Shown here: one piece after another, positions 26,929 to 36,657 of the stretch
Layout of the letters: each line of letters starts with the position of its first letter
Numbering within the stretch: position 1 is the first letter of the stretch
DNA from: Bacillota bacterium
GTDB taxonomy: Bacteria > Bacillota > UBA4882 > UBA8346
Direction of reading: 5' to 3'
Assembly (NCBI GenBank): GCA_029776205.1
Contig: JAKOTQ010000096.1
Location: 1 to 64,000, forward strand
DNA length: 64,000 nt
Notes under the pieces: generated by a model
Seen by the model: the letters and a program-made list of their open reading frames with translations, nothing else
Database searches by the model: none
What the model was told of the DNA's origin: nothing
Made by a program: the position numbers and the translations under genes

Positions 26929-27803
26929 TCTCCTCCAGGCAGTATCGGTGCAGAAGATTCCGAAGATACCGGATCGTGTTTTTCCTTGATAACAAAAACG
27001 ATATGGAGCTTATTGAGTTTGACCATCGGCTGCAATATGGCTTTAGTCACCATCTTATTGGGACCATAACTGACTTTAACCACCCGCCCGATGGGAATTC
27101 CCTTGGGGAACAAATCACTGGTTGCAGCCGTAATAATAATATCGTTATTCTTTAAATCGGTGAAGAAATTATCGACAGCCGGTTTAACCGTACACTCTCC
27201 CAAATATCCGCCACCGCCAGTCACGATCACCATGTTTTGTGTCCGTTTAACCATACCGCCGATATAATTTCCGTCCCGGGGATCGGTTAACAGGATCACT
27301 TCAGCGGTATTGTCCCGCACTTCCATGATTCGTCCTACGACTCCTTGAGGGCTGATGACGGCCATATTTTTCTTAAGGCCATCATTTTTCCCCCGATTAA
27401 TCGTCAAAGTCCGGCTCCAGTTACTGGGATTGACAGATATCACTTCAGCAGCGACCATTTCATGGGCTTGGGCTTTAACAAACCCGGCCGCTTCCCGTAA
27501 TTCTTCATTTTCCTTTTGCAACTGTTCTAGGCCGAGCTGACGGGTTCTTAAACGCTCTATTTCCTTGCGGAGCAAGTCATTTTCAACTTTTAACTGAGCC
27601 AAATGAGTGACCGTTTTCCAACTGTCATGAATGACTATTCCGCAATAGCTGAAAATACTTTCAAGCGGAGCCATTGCTGTATTAAAAAAATACTCTACTT
27701 TCCCTTCGCCGGCCCGTTCCCGGGAGGTTACAAACATAACCCAAGTTAATAACAGAAATATTAAAGCGATGATCAGAAATCGCCGATTGGCAAACCAATG
27801 CAT
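26925..27803 (-). CDS. mreC: Rod shape-determining protein MreC
   Basis: MreC links cytoplasmic MreB to periplasmic PBP2. The 292-residue protein has an N-terminal anchor (about 7-24), a coiled coil (about 70-105) and the C-terminal double beta-barrel (about 115-280, with EVISVNPSNWSRTLTINRG and SPQGVVGRI). It sits between mreB and mreD with a 4-bp overlap to the latter. Confidence 0.96.
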   Translation of the reverse strand: MHWFANRRFLIIALIFLLLTWVMFVTSRERAGEGKVEYFFNTAMAPLESIFSYCGIVIHDSWKTVTHLAQLKVENDLLRKEIERLRTRQLGLEQLQKENEELREAAGFVKAQAHEMVAAEVISVNPSNWSRTLTINRGKNDGLKKNMAVISPQGVVGRIMEVRDNTAEVILLTDPRDGNYIGGMVKRTQNMVIVTGGGGYLGECTVKPAVDNFFTDLKNNDIIITAATSDLFPKGIPIGRVVKVSYGPNKMVTKAILQPMVKLNKLHIVFVIKEKHDPVSSESSAPILPGGE

Positions 27804-27815
27804 TAAGATGCCACC

Positions 27816-28856
<1,041 letters not shown>

Positions 28857-29029
28857 TCATGTAGCTCCTTCCAGATCATATTCATAGCTGAAACTAAATA
28901 CAACGATTTTTATTGCATCTCTAGAATTTGACCGGTCCGGTGACCGACATATTCTTTCAATATCGCCTTTCCATGATGAAGGATATAGATTTGATCTGAA
29001 ACCGGAGATTGCATCCACAATCTTGCGGC

Positions 29030-29719
29030 TTAAACCAAATATCCATACTCCTTAAGACTCACAAACCGATTATCGCCAAAGATGATATGGTCAATCACAT
29101 GAATCCCAAGAATCTGTCCAGCTTCCTGCAACCGTTTGGTTAATCGCAAATCATCCTGGCTGGGAGTCGGATCACCGCTCGGGTGATTATGAGTCAAGAT
29201 CAGGCCGGCACTGTTCATTTTAACTGCTTCTTTAAAAACTTCCCGGGGATGAACCGGTGAAGAACTCAAAATGCCGATGGCCGTTGTTTCCACCTTTAGC
29301 ACCTGATTTTTCACGTTTAAGTGAACCACTTTGAAATGTTCCCGATCCAGATCCTGATAACTGGCTTTGAGTAAATCATAAACATCCTGAGGCCCTTTGA
29401 TCGAAGGAAGCTGCACCGGGTTACTGGTTAGCACACGTCTCCCAAGTTCGAAGGCTGATTTGATCTGAACGGCTTTCGCCATCCCGATCCCCTTCACCTT
29501 GGCTATCTCGGCGCAAGATGCCCTGGCAACTCCGCGTAAATCTTTAAAATGAACTAATAGTTCTTCGGCCAAAGCCAAGGCCGTCCGCCCTGCGGCACCG
29601 GTCCTGAGAATAATCGCAATTAATTCTGCAGCCGAAAGGTTTTCCGGTCCGTGATGAATCAATCTTTCCCGAGGTCGTTCCTCCAAAGGTAAGTGTTTCA
29701 TCGTCAACCGTTCCACCAA
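29030..29719 (-). CDS. radC: RadC family JAB1/MPN-domain protein
   Basis: The 229-residue protein has an N-terminal helix-hairpin-helix part (about 55-100, KVKGIGMAKAVQIKSA) and a C-terminal JAB1/MPN metal-binding domain with LTHNHPSGDPTPSQDD. Despite the name, a DNA-repair role is not supported in general and the function is unsettled. The frame begins with TTG at 29719; a GTG one codon later has better spacing from GAGGTGA. It is placed between maf and mreB as in most Bacillota. Confidence 0.95.
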   Translation of the reverse strand: MVERLTMKHLPLEERPRERLIHHGPENLSAAELIAIILRTGAAGRTALALAEELLVHFKDLRGVARASCAEIAKVKGIGMAKAVQIKSAFELGRRVLTSNPVQLPSIKGPQDVYDLLKASYQDLDREHFKVVHLNVKNQVLKVETTAIGILSSSPVHPREVFKEAVKMNSAGLILTHNHPSGDPTPSQDDLRLTKRLQEAGQILGIHVIDHIIFGDNRFVSLKEYGYLV

Positions 29720-29723
29720 TGAA

Positions 29724-30314
29724 TCACCTCGCTATGGATACCCCCAATTCCCGAAGAATCATCACCAGTTTGCTCAGGGGAAGCCCCACCACATTAAAAT
29801 AACAACCGTCGATCTTCTCGACCAAAATTGCTCCCAGGCCTTGTATACCATACGCACCGGCCTTATCTAAAGGCTCGCCAGAGGCAACATAAAATTCAAT
29901 CTCTTCAGGGTCTAACTTCCGAAACCAAACCTTGGTTTCAACATAGTCAACCCGCTCAATTTTTTCGGATGCATCAACAACGGCAAGACCGGTAAAAACC
30001 GAATGGACTTTTCCACTGAGCTTAGTCAACATCCGAACCGCATCTCCATGATCTTCAGGCTTACCCAAAATCACACCGTCGGAGACAACCACCGTATCCG
30101 CTCCGATCACCATACCCGTCGTTATATTTGCAGCAACTGAACGGGCCTTGCGCAAAGCCAATTCCATAACAGCGGAAGCAGGGTCCAGTCCCGGCGGGAG
30201 TTCTTCAGATACATGGCTGGGAATAATATCAAACTGACATCCAATCTGACGGAGTAATTCGACACGTCGTGGAGACATTGAGGCTAAAATTAAAGGTTTC
30301 ATCATTCTTTCCAC
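29724..30314 (-). CDS. maf: Maf nucleoside triphosphate pyrophosphatase
   Basis: Maf proteins hydrolyse dTTP/UTP or modified nucleotides and inhibit septation when overproduced. The protein has the signature LASMSPRRVELLRQIG near the N-terminus and GADTVVVSDGVILGKP in the centre. The start is ambiguous: GTG at 30314 (196 residues) or ATG at 30305/30302; the family norm MKPLILAS favours the latter. It is 4 bp before radC. Confidence 0.95.
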   Translation of the reverse strand: MERMMKPLILASMSPRRVELLRQIGCQFDIIPSHVSEELPPGLDPASAVMELALRKARSVAANITTGMVIGADTVVVSDGVILGKPEDHGDAVRMLTKLSGKVHSVFTGLAVVDASEKIERVDYVETKVWFRKLDPEEIEFYVASGEPLDKAGAYGIQGLGAILVEKIDGCYFNVVGLPLSKLVMILRELGVSIAR

Positions 30315-30337
30315 ACACTATTTGCAAATTCCAGAAT

Positions 30338-30592
30338 TCATATCCGGCGATATGCAATAACCCCTAGAATAATTCCAATGATTGTCGCTACATTCAAATG
30401 AATTTTAAACCCCAATGTCAGCGAAAATGCATCCGCCAAACGAAATGTTTGGGCATTCATCTCCGCTGTAGCTCCGGTTGCCATAAATGGCAGATAAGGA
30501 CGTAACAGTTGTCCCAAAATTGTCCCAGCGATAAAACCGATTAAAATAAAAACAATCAATAAAATCCAATTAGGAGAAGAACGGCCTGCCAT
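30338..30592 (-). CDS. DUF4321 small membrane protein
   Basis: From the ATG at 30592, which has GGAAGG upstream, the product has 84 residues with two hydrophobic helices (about 8-30 and 62-82) and the RRSSPNW-like start and TLGFKIHLNVATIIGIILG end characteristic of DUF4321. The function is unknown. It heads the maf-radC-mre cluster, where clostridia usually keep it, so a link to cell envelope growth is possible. Confidence 0.8.
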   Translation of the reverse strand: MAGRSSPNWILLIVFILIGFIAGTILGQLLRPYLPFMATGATAEMNAQTFRLADAFSLTLGFKIHLNVATIIGIILGVIAYRRI

Positions 30593-30723
30593 TGATTCAC
30601 CTTCCAATCTTCACGGGAATTCCACATCTATATGACAAAATCCTTTTCAAATTCGAAAAAGCAGTTAAAAATATTTGGTATTCTTAACTAAAATAGGGAA
30701 GAAAATTCTTCGGGCCCTAATCA

Positions 30724-30750
30724 CAAGAAACGACCCCTCCAGGGCCGTTT
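30724..30750 (-). terminator. Weak terminator after the PilZ gene
   Basis: AAACGaCCC and GGGcCGTTT pair around a 5-base loop, overlapping the PilZ stop codon. The T-stretch on the minus strand (TTTCTTGTGA) is short. Confidence 0.45.
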
Positions 30751-31115
30751 CATGATACTGTCTTCGCCTTTTCGACAAATTGTTTGATTTTCTCTTTTGA
30801 TTCTAAACCTAGTCGGAGAAACCGCATCCGGACAATTTGCTTGGCAAACTTATCTTCATCCGTGCCATATCCAACCACTTCCACTTCGGCCTGGATCTTG
30901 CCATGTCCGGTCAGAACAAACTGACATTGATAAATGCCCAACGGAACTTCCCGGTCTGCAATCTTTTGCATTTTAAGGCCGCCTAAACTGATATCCCGCA
31001 TAAAACCGCTGATCGGTTCATCCTGTCCCGGAGTCATCAATGATACGATAATCGAATTCGCATTTACCCGTTCAAAACGACGATACATTTTTCCGTCCTG
31101 GCCCAAACCATTCAC
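30750..31115 (-). CDS. PilZ domain protein (c-di-GMP receptor)
   Basis: The protein of up to 121 residues is essentially one PilZ domain. The first c-di-GMP-binding element is the RRFERV arginine cluster near residue 12, and the second is DISLGGLKM (the D/NxSxxG motif). It should bind c-di-GMP and act through an unidentified partner. The start is uncertain: GTG at 31115 is too close to AAGGAG, so TTG at codon 4 or the ATG at codon 10 (YRRFERV) may be used. A cyclase at 13.3-14.9 kb could supply its ligand. Confidence 0.85.
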   Translation of the reverse strand: MNGLGQDGKMYRRFERVNANSIIVSLMTPGQDEPISGFMRDISLGGLKMQKIADREVPLGIYQCQFVLTGHGKIQAEVEVVGYGTDEDKFAKQIVRMRFLRLGLESKEKIKQFVEKAKTVS

Positions 31116-31196
31116 TCTCCTTATCTTTTGCCTAGGGGATTGGACGAAGTGGAATGATCAAACTCCAGCATCGATTCCTAATATACCTCATATCCT

Positions 31197-32138
31197 TTAG
31201 CAAAATGTTTTAAAAAACACTGTATCCAAAAACCACTCCGCCAAAACGCCTTGCATATCCTCGCCAAACTGTTGGTAATCCTCAAAATAATAAATTTCTG
31301 TCCCGTCGACACCAAAAATCCGGGTATCACCATGAGCACGACAAGCCGAAACAACCTGCGAAACCGTTTTTCCAATCAAATCTCGTTTGTGATCAACCAA
31401 CGGTGAGATCAACGCAATGGGAATTTCCGGGTGCTTCTCCCGAATGGTTTGGATCCAGCCGATCATATTAGCTAAAAGCATCGATGGTTCCAGCACCTCT
31501 TCTCCAGGGCCCCATTCCACACCTACTGTGATATAATCTACAACCGACACATCACGAATCAGAGAAGCAACCATGGGTTCAAACCGAACCGGTCCATCAA
31601 AACACAAATTCATCAATTGAAGATTTAACTTTTTCGCAACTACAGTCGTCCAGACTTTACGGGATGGGCTCACTGCCGTGGCCCGTCCCAAAAAACCGCC
31701 GTAATGAATCCAAGATTTCCGGTTTGTCGGATTGATGGAAATTTTCGCGCCCTTATCCACCCCTATTGCTTTTATTTTCGCCGGGAACCGGTGATCCAGT
31801 TGAATCTCTACTTGTTTATTCCCGGGAGGAAGGGGATCAAATAGAACCTCACCGGAGTCCTGTTGAATACGGGCATCTTGAATAAGTAATCCATCCACAT
31901 AAAGACTGAAGATTTGCTGTGGTTGACCATCTTCCACCAACAGCCGCAGCACCATCGAATCAGTCATAAAGGCCAATCGGATTCCGGCAGCATCTCCAGC
32001 CCCACGCTCAGAAAATCCCGGAAACAAATGAATCCGGTTGCTATCGATGCGCCAAGGCATCGCCCACGAACCTTCATCCTGAACCGAAGTAGCTCCTTCA
32101 AATTGAAACACCCGATCCCGATACGTATAGAATCGCAT
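31197..32138 (-). CDS. SGNH/GDSL-like protein lacking catalytic residues
   Basis: The 313-residue protein has an N-terminal beta-rich domain (about 1-135) and a C-terminal region resembling the SGNH hydrolase family (Lipase_GDSL_3 type), with WIHYGGFLGRATAVSPSR where active members have YGSSIT, then LCFDGPVRFEPMVASLI (block II-like). The serine of block I is replaced and the terminal DxxH is DGTEIYYFED. I therefore read it as an inactive or repurposed SGNH fold, perhaps carbohydrate-binding. No signal peptide is present. The ATG at 32138 follows GGAGCAGGTG. The family call is tentative. Confidence 0.55.
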   Translation of the reverse strand: MRFYTYRDRVFQFEGATSVQDEGSWAMPWRIDSNRIHLFPGFSERGAGDAAGIRLAFMTDSMVLRLLVEDGQPQQIFSLYVDGLLIQDARIQQDSGEVLFDPLPPGNKQVEIQLDHRFPAKIKAIGVDKGAKISINPTNRKSWIHYGGFLGRATAVSPSRKVWTTVVAKKLNLQLMNLCFDGPVRFEPMVASLIRDVSVVDYITVGVEWGPGEEVLEPSMLLANMIGWIQTIREKHPEIPIALISPLVDHKRDLIGKTVSQVVSACRAHGDTRIFGVDGTEIYYFEDYQQFGEDMQGVLAEWFLDTVFFKTFC

Positions 32139-32240
32139 TGAAACACCTGCTCCAAAAAAACCCAATAAATACTGTAATTTTCGATATCCTTGACGGAAAT
32201 CCTCTCAAACGGTGATATGAATATTTCTCAGTGATTGGCC

Positions 32241-32462
32241 TTAAGCCAATTGCTTTCCCCGGTTCCGAAGATAAAACCGGACAAAACTTTCAAAGGTATA
32301 TTCTTCGAGCCCATCCAGATTGTCCGATACAGCCCTAAAAAAACAAGACGGAATTTCTCCTTGCATTAAATTCTTCTGTATACACGGATCACAACCTTTT
32401 CCAAGCTTTAATGGATGTACTGGACAATTGATGTCCTTACACGTACAAAAATGAGTAGTCAT
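32241..32462 (-). CDS. DUF6485-like cysteine-rich small protein
   Basis: From the ATG at 32462 the 73-residue product has the cysteine pattern CTCKDINCPVH, then CDPCIQKNLMQGEIPSCFF. This resembles small DUF6485-type proteins annotated in anaerobes; metal or Fe-S binding is possible but unproven. The start has AAAGGA upstream. The frame runs further upstream into the SDR gene without good start signals. It follows the SDR gene closely and may be co-transcribed. Confidence 0.6.
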   Translation of the reverse strand: MTTHFCTCKDINCPVHPLKLGKGCDPCIQKNLMQGEIPSCFFRAVSDNLDGLEEYTFESFVRFYLRNRGKQLA

Positions 32463-32485
32463 ATCATTCAGTCCTTTCAACCTCA

Positions 32486-33250
32486 TCAAAGTGAAGCCTG
32501 CCACCCCCCATCAACGTAAAGGGTATGACCATTAACATAATCCGAGGCCGGAGAGGCCAAAAAAATTGCTGCCCCGATCAGATCTTCCGTCTTTCCCCAC
32601 CGACCTAATGGAACTTCTTTTTTGACCCAACTATCAAACTCCGGATCAGCCGCCAGCACTGCCGTAAGTTCAGTCTCAATATAACCGGGCCCAATCGCAT
32701 TGGCCTGGATATTATACTTACCAAGCTCTGTGGCTAATGATTTGGTGAGCATCTTCAATCCACCTTTGGCAGAGCAATAATTAGCGATAGTTGGCCGAGC
32801 CGCTTCTGCATTGAGAGAAGTGATATTGATAATCTTTCCTTGACGGCGTTTAATCATATACCGGGCTACTGCCTGAGAAACGATAAAAGCTGATGTCAGA
32901 TTAGTATCCATTACCATTTGCCAATCAGACAGCGACAGACTTTCAAACGGAGCCCGGCGATGAATACCGGCATTATTCACTAAAACCCCAATCGGCCCCA
33001 CTTCTTGCTCGATGATATCCACCGTTTTGATCACCATCGTTTGGTTCGTCACGTCAAAGGCATAACCCATCACATCGTAACCCTCGCCTTTCAACTCACA
33101 AACCACCTTCTGAAGCTTCTCAGGATCTCTCCCATTGAGAATGACTTTTGCGCCATTCCGGGCAAACCCTCGGGCGATACTAAGCCCAATTCCCTGACTG
33201 GAGCCAGTGACCAAAATAATCCGTCCTGAAATATCAAATAACTTGTCCAT
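32486..33250 (-). CDS. SDR oxidoreductase, gluconate 5-dehydrogenase-like
   Basis: The 254-residue short-chain dehydrogenase has the cofactor motif TGSSQGIG (about 15-22), NNAG, the catalytic Ser in NITSLNAE and YxxxK in YCSAKGG, and the C-terminal VNGHTLYVDGGWQ. The N-terminal FDISGRIILVTGSSQGIG and NGRDPEKL fit the gluconate 5-dehydrogenase/KduD group, which reduces keto sugar acids. The exact substrate is not certain because no sugar-acid genes adjoin it. The 225 bp upstream contain degenerate repeats. Confidence 0.85.
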   Translation of the reverse strand: MDKLFDISGRIILVTGSSQGIGLSIARGFARNGAKVILNGRDPEKLQKVVCELKGEGYDVMGYAFDVTNQTMVIKTVDIIEQEVGPIGVLVNNAGIHRRAPFESLSLSDWQMVMDTNLTSAFIVSQAVARYMIKRRQGKIINITSLNAEAARPTIANYCSAKGGLKMLTKSLATELGKYNIQANAIGPGYIETELTAVLAADPEFDSWVKKEVPLGRWGKTEDLIGAAIFLASPASDYVNGHTLYVDGGWQASL

Positions 33251-33400
33251 CCCTTAAGATCCTTTCATTTTCGTTGTAATGCTGGTTCATAATACACGGT
33301 CCCCAGTACACAGTTACTTTGAGTTTAAAATTTCGGGTTTCCTATTTCGCATGGATCGATGGCGGGAATGCGTCCATGTTCTTATTTTCCCTTTATACTT

Positions 33401-33462
33401 TTAACTGTCCACTGTCAACTGTAAACTGTCAACTCTACTCATGCCTCACGCCTCATACCTTC
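33401..33462. repeat. Composite degenerate repeat tract (AGTTGACAGTT and GAGGYRTGAG units)
   Basis: At 33401-33435 variants of the 7-mer AACTGTC follow each other four to five times. At 33439-33462 a second tract reads, on the minus strand, GGTATGAGGCGTGAGGCATG. A related pairing recurs at 50527-50622. No open frame or known element explains it. Confidence 0.55.
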
Positions 33463-33475
33463 CTATCATCCCGCC

Positions 33476-33988
33476 TCATTCCGCCAACTGTCTTACAGCG
33501 ACAACCTTACCCAAATAAATCCGGTGGAAATCGCCGTTGGAATAATGTTTCAGAGTCGATGGATCCATGGTATCCACATTCAGATCATCGGCATAAATCT
33601 TTTCACACTCGATAATCAATCGAGCTTCTGCAAATGCAGGCGCACCGACCTTCAACGATGGAAGCGGAGTCAATCCTGCTGCAGCCACTTTGTCCATATC
33701 CCGACCGGATTTGGAACCCATAAGAGCCAATACTTCTTTATAACTCGGGTCAAAGGCCGTAATCGTAAATGACGGACTTTTCTCCATAAACTCATACGTA
33801 TAACGGCTAGGGCGGACGACCACCATCGCCACAGGCATTCCCCACATTACGCCAAGACTGCCCCAACCGATGGTCATCGCATTAAACCGGCCGGGCTCAT
33901 TTTCCCCGGCAGTAAGTAACAGGGAATCCTTCCAAAACTGAAAAACATCCAAATTTACTTTGTCCACAGGAATTTCAATATGTTTCAT
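33476..33988 (-). CDS. Flavin reductase-like (flavoredoxin) domain protein
   Basis: This 170-residue protein is a single FMN-binding split-barrel of the flavin reductase-like group, with NAMTIGWGSLGVMWGMPVA (the FMN phosphate loop) and VRPSRYTYEF typical of the anaerobe flavoredoxin branch. Members transfer electrons or reduce flavins with NAD(P)H. It lies 18 bp after an FMN-binding-domain gene, so the two may form a small redox pair. Confidence 0.85.
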   Translation of the reverse strand: MKHIEIPVDKVNLDVFQFWKDSLLLTAGENEPGRFNAMTIGWGSLGVMWGMPVAMVVVRPSRYTYEFMEKSPSFTITAFDPSYKEVLALMGSKSGRDMDKVAAAGLTPLPSLKVGAPAFAEARLIIECEKIYADDLNVDTMDPSTLKHYSNGDFHRIYLGKVVAVRQLAE

Positions 33989-34006
33989 CAGTGCTCCTCC
34001 ATTTCT

Positions 34007-34420
34007 TTAATCACTTTCAACTCCAGTTTTTAATGCAGTTTCAATGGCTTTTAATATCACTTTACTACTGGATGTTGCTCCAGTTACTCCATCCACTTGT
34101 AAAGTTTGAGCTTCTATAACTTTTTCGAGGATAACCTCAGCCGGTTTTCCCCGTCCGTTTTGATGCCGAATGAGTTTAATCTCTGTAATCCGGTGGTCTT
34201 CGACGACAACCTCAACATCCGCTGCGACCAGAATGGCTTCGCTCGAACCCCGGTAGGTCCCATCTTCAACCGTATTTAAATCAACATTAGAAATAGTCAG
34301 TGTCCGAACTGTTTCCCGGTGACGGCTCAACATGTATAAACAATTCACCATCATACCGGCTGCGATGACGATGGCAACAATCAGTCCGAACTTACGCCTC
34401 ATCCGCTTCGTGTCCTTCAC
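34007..34420 (-). CDS. Membrane-anchored FMN-binding domain protein
   Basis: The 137-residue protein has an N-terminal signal anchor (about 12-32) and an FMN_bind domain (about 50-135). The motif VDGVTGATSSSKVILKAIE matches the covalent flavinylation motif (D/S-G-A-T-S/T), in which the Thr of GAT carries FMN. It needs an ApbE flavin transferase, not seen here. It overlaps the preceding Nudix gene by 1 bp and precedes the flavin reductase-like gene, suggesting a shared transcript. Confidence 0.9.
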   Translation of the reverse strand: MKDTKRMRRKFGLIVAIVIAAGMMVNCLYMLSRHRETVRTLTISNVDLNTVEDGTYRGSSEAILVAADVEVVVEDHRITEIKLIRHQNGRGKPAEVILEKVIEAQTLQVDGVTGATSSSKVILKAIETALKTGVESD

Positions 34421-35088
34421 TAAAGATCCTCCTTAACGAGACTGCGCCATCGCTTGATTAAATCATTCAAAATCCGTGCAGTTATTCCCCAGATGGCACC
34501 ATGTTCCGTCCGATAGACATAGACCTTAGAGCGATAACCACCCCAAGCCTGGTGATAGCGTTCCCCCAAGCCTAATTGGGCCGCTGGCAGCAAGCAAATT
34601 TCTTCGCCGGTGTTCCGATCAAGGTAGGAAGGGTGCAACGTGACCATGACCTGATACTCCTCAGGAGGATTTTCAGCAAAGAAACGAACCGGCAACGTAA
34701 ACACTTTGGCTACCTCTTCCCGGTTAATCCGCATGGCGTCCAACCCCAATTGAGCCGTACCAACCACCACGTCAACGGTTGTGCCCATTAAAGCCACCAC
34801 CGTATCTAAACGGCCAATGACTTGAATGACCGTTTCTGAAATTCCCAGTTCCTCCGCTGTCTCCCGAATGGCAGTCTGCTCCGGTGAAACGTCCTGCGCC
34901 GGATCTACACCGCCGCCGGGAAGACAAATCTCATCTCCCTGCGGAATATTGGCATTTCGCTTTTCAAATACAATATGATATTCATCATCGACCGGAATCA
35001 GTAGAACCATCACAGCTGCATTATGATAATCATCTTTACCACTAATTCCGGGAGAAGACGGTAAGTTCTCCCGTAATTTATCAAGCAT
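34420..35088 (-). CDS. Nudix hydrolase, CoA pyrophosphatase type
   Basis: The 222-residue Nudix protein has an N-terminal AAVMVLLIPVDDEYHIVFEKR strand and a GGGVDPAQDVSPEQTAIRETAEELG box. The arrangement, length and LPGGGVDP element match the CoA/acyl-CoA diphosphatase group (NudL/YeaB), which cleaves CoA to 4'-phosphopantetheine and 3',5'-ADP. Substrate assignment is by family resemblance only. Confidence 0.8.
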   Translation of the reverse strand: MLDKLRENLPSSPGISGKDDYHNAAVMVLLIPVDDEYHIVFEKRNANIPQGDEICLPGGGVDPAQDVSPEQTAIRETAEELGISETVIQVIGRLDTVVALMGTTVDVVVGTAQLGLDAMRINREEVAKVFTLPVRFFAENPPEEYQVMVTLHPSYLDRNTGEEICLLPAAQLGLGERYHQAWGGYRSKVYVYRTEHGAIWGITARILNDLIKRWRSLVKEDL

Positions 35089-35156
35089 CCCGATTTTCAG
35101 GTTATCACCTGCTTTCAGGTTTGAATGATAACTTCACTTGCTTCTCATTAATCAAA

Positions 35157-35474
35157 TCAATCGGCTATTAACCGTAAACCGATAATCCCGGACACAATTA
35201 ACGCAATGCAGAAGATCCGGGCTAACTCATACGGTTCATTAAAAAGCAGCATTCCCATAACCGCCGTGCCAACGGCTCCGATTCCCGTCCAAACGGCATA
35301 GGCAGTTCCCAACGGCAATTGCCGTAATGCCATTGAAAGCAAAAATACGCTCAATAACATGGCTGCTACTGTAAACACACTGGGCCAAAACCGTTGAAAA
35401 CCATCTGAATATTTTAACCCAACCGCCCACACCACTTCGAACATTCCAGCCACAATTAAAATAAGCCAATACAC
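35157..35474 (-). CDS. SMR exporter, SugE/Gdx (guanidinium) type
   Basis: The 105-residue protein has four transmembrane helices and the catalytic glutamate in [16 protein letters not shown] (Glu13). WxxGLKYSxGF is typical of the SugE/Gdx branch, which exports guanidinium, rather than the EmrE multidrug branch. It follows murG after 24 bp with no room for a guanidine riboswitch of its own. It works as an antiparallel dimer in the cytoplasmic membrane. Confidence 0.85.
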   Translation of the reverse strand: MYWLILIVAGMFEVVWAVGLKYSDGFQRFWPSVFTVAAMLLSVFLLSMALRQLPLGTAYAVWTGIGAVGTAVMGMLLFNEPYELARIFCIALIVSGIIGLRLIAD

Positions 35475-35498
35475 AATGCTTCTCTCCCGGCCACAAAC

Positions 35499-36584
35499 TT
35501 ATATGTTAACCCCCGTTTTCCCCGGCACTGCCAATTCATCAATTAGACGAATCACCGTAGCTGTCGCGTCAATTAAGGGACTTTCTGACATCTTCGCTAT
35601 ATACGACTGCCGTTCCTGATAAAGTTGATTGATCATGGAGAGCAACCGTTCCTTGGATAACTCCTCTTCAAGTAAAACTGCGCTGAATCCCTGTTTTGCA
35701 AAGGAGCGGGCATTTAAGATCTGATCCCCGCGGCTGGCTGCTTTTGACAAGGGAATCAAAAGGGCTGGTTTCTTCAACGCCAGCAGTTCAAAGATAAAAT
35801 TCGAACCAGCCCGAGAAACACAGATATCTGCTACAGCCAAGAGATGAGGTAGCTCTTCATTGACAAACTCAAACTGTCTGTAACCCGGCTGGTCGACCCT
35901 TTGATCGAGATTACCTTTTCCGCAAATATGAACCACTTGGTACCGTTTCAAAAGTTCCGGAAGAATCGCCCGAATGGCCTCATTGATGGTAACCGAACCC
36001 AAACTGCCCCCCAATACAGCTAATACCGGCTTACTTGAATTAAAACCGCATAATTTCAACCCTTTTTCCTTGGAACCCTGCAACAATTGGGCCCGAATCG
36101 GATTTCCGGTCAAATGGGTTTTTTCAGCCGGAAGATGTGCTAACGTCTCCGGAAAAGTGGCACAAATCGCCGTCGCAAAGGGCAACGATAACCGATTGGC
36201 CAATCCCGGGGTAAGATCGGATTCATGAAGAATGACCGGAATCCGGTTAAGCCAAGCACCTATCACCACCGGAACCGATACAAAACCGCCTTTCGAAAAG
36301 ACAATATTCGGACGGAGCTTTCGCATTAAGGCAACTGCCTGCCCCAACCCCTGCACCACCCGGAAAGGATCGGTAAAATTCTTCATCGAAAAATAACGGC
36401 GGAACTTTCCGGTAGCAATCGGGTAATAAGGAATTTCGGCCTCTGTTACCAATTCCCGTTCAATTCCGGTGTAGCTGCCAATATAACTGATCTCCCAACC
36501 ATTGCGGCGCAATTCCGGTACTAAAGCCAAATTAGGCATAACATGCCCGGCTGTTCCGCCGCCGGTCAGAATAATTCGCTTCAT
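35499..36584 (-). CDS. murG: UDP-GlcNAc:lipid I GlcNAc transferase MurG (low-GC Gram-positive type)
   Basis: MurG adds GlcNAc to lipid I, making lipid II at the inner membrane. The product from the ATG at 36584 has 361 residues, two Rossmann-like domains, the [14 protein letters not shown] loop, [14 protein letters not shown] and [24 protein letters not shown]. These features match the clostridial/staphylococcal MurG subtype. It lies outside a dcw cluster, so whether it is the only MurG of the cell cannot be told. GGGAG lies 8 nt before the chosen start; an ATG five codons upstream is possible. Confidence 0.92.
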   Translation of the reverse strand: MKRIILTGGGTAGHVMPNLALVPELRRNGWEISYIGSYTGIERELVTEAEIPYYPIATGKFRRYFSMKNFTDPFRVVQGLGQAVALMRKLRPNIVFSKGGFVSVPVVIGAWLNRIPVILHESDLTPGLANRLSLPFATAICATFPETLAHLPAEKTHLTGNPIRAQLLQGSKEKGLKLCGFNSSKPVLAVLGGSLGSVTINEAIRAILPELLKRYQVVHICGKGNLDQRVDQPGYRQFEFVNEELPHLLAVADICVSRAGSNFIFELLALKKPALLIPLSKAASRGDQILNARSFAKQGFSAVLLEEELSKERLLSMINQLYQERQSYIAKMSESPLIDATATVIRLIDELAVPGKTGVNI

Positions 36585-36657
36585 CTGCTCAACTCCCATC
36601 CATCACCTGTTGAATACCATGGAAAACCCGTTTCCAGATTATTATTATACAAATTAA

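Noticed and set aside
33401-33435. Short repeats that might be a CRISPR array.
   Set aside because: Units of 7 bases without spacers, and no cas genes in the window.
35475-35498. Guanidine riboswitch before the SugE/Gdx-type gene.
   Set aside because: Only 24 bases separate it from murG; there is no room for the aptamer.
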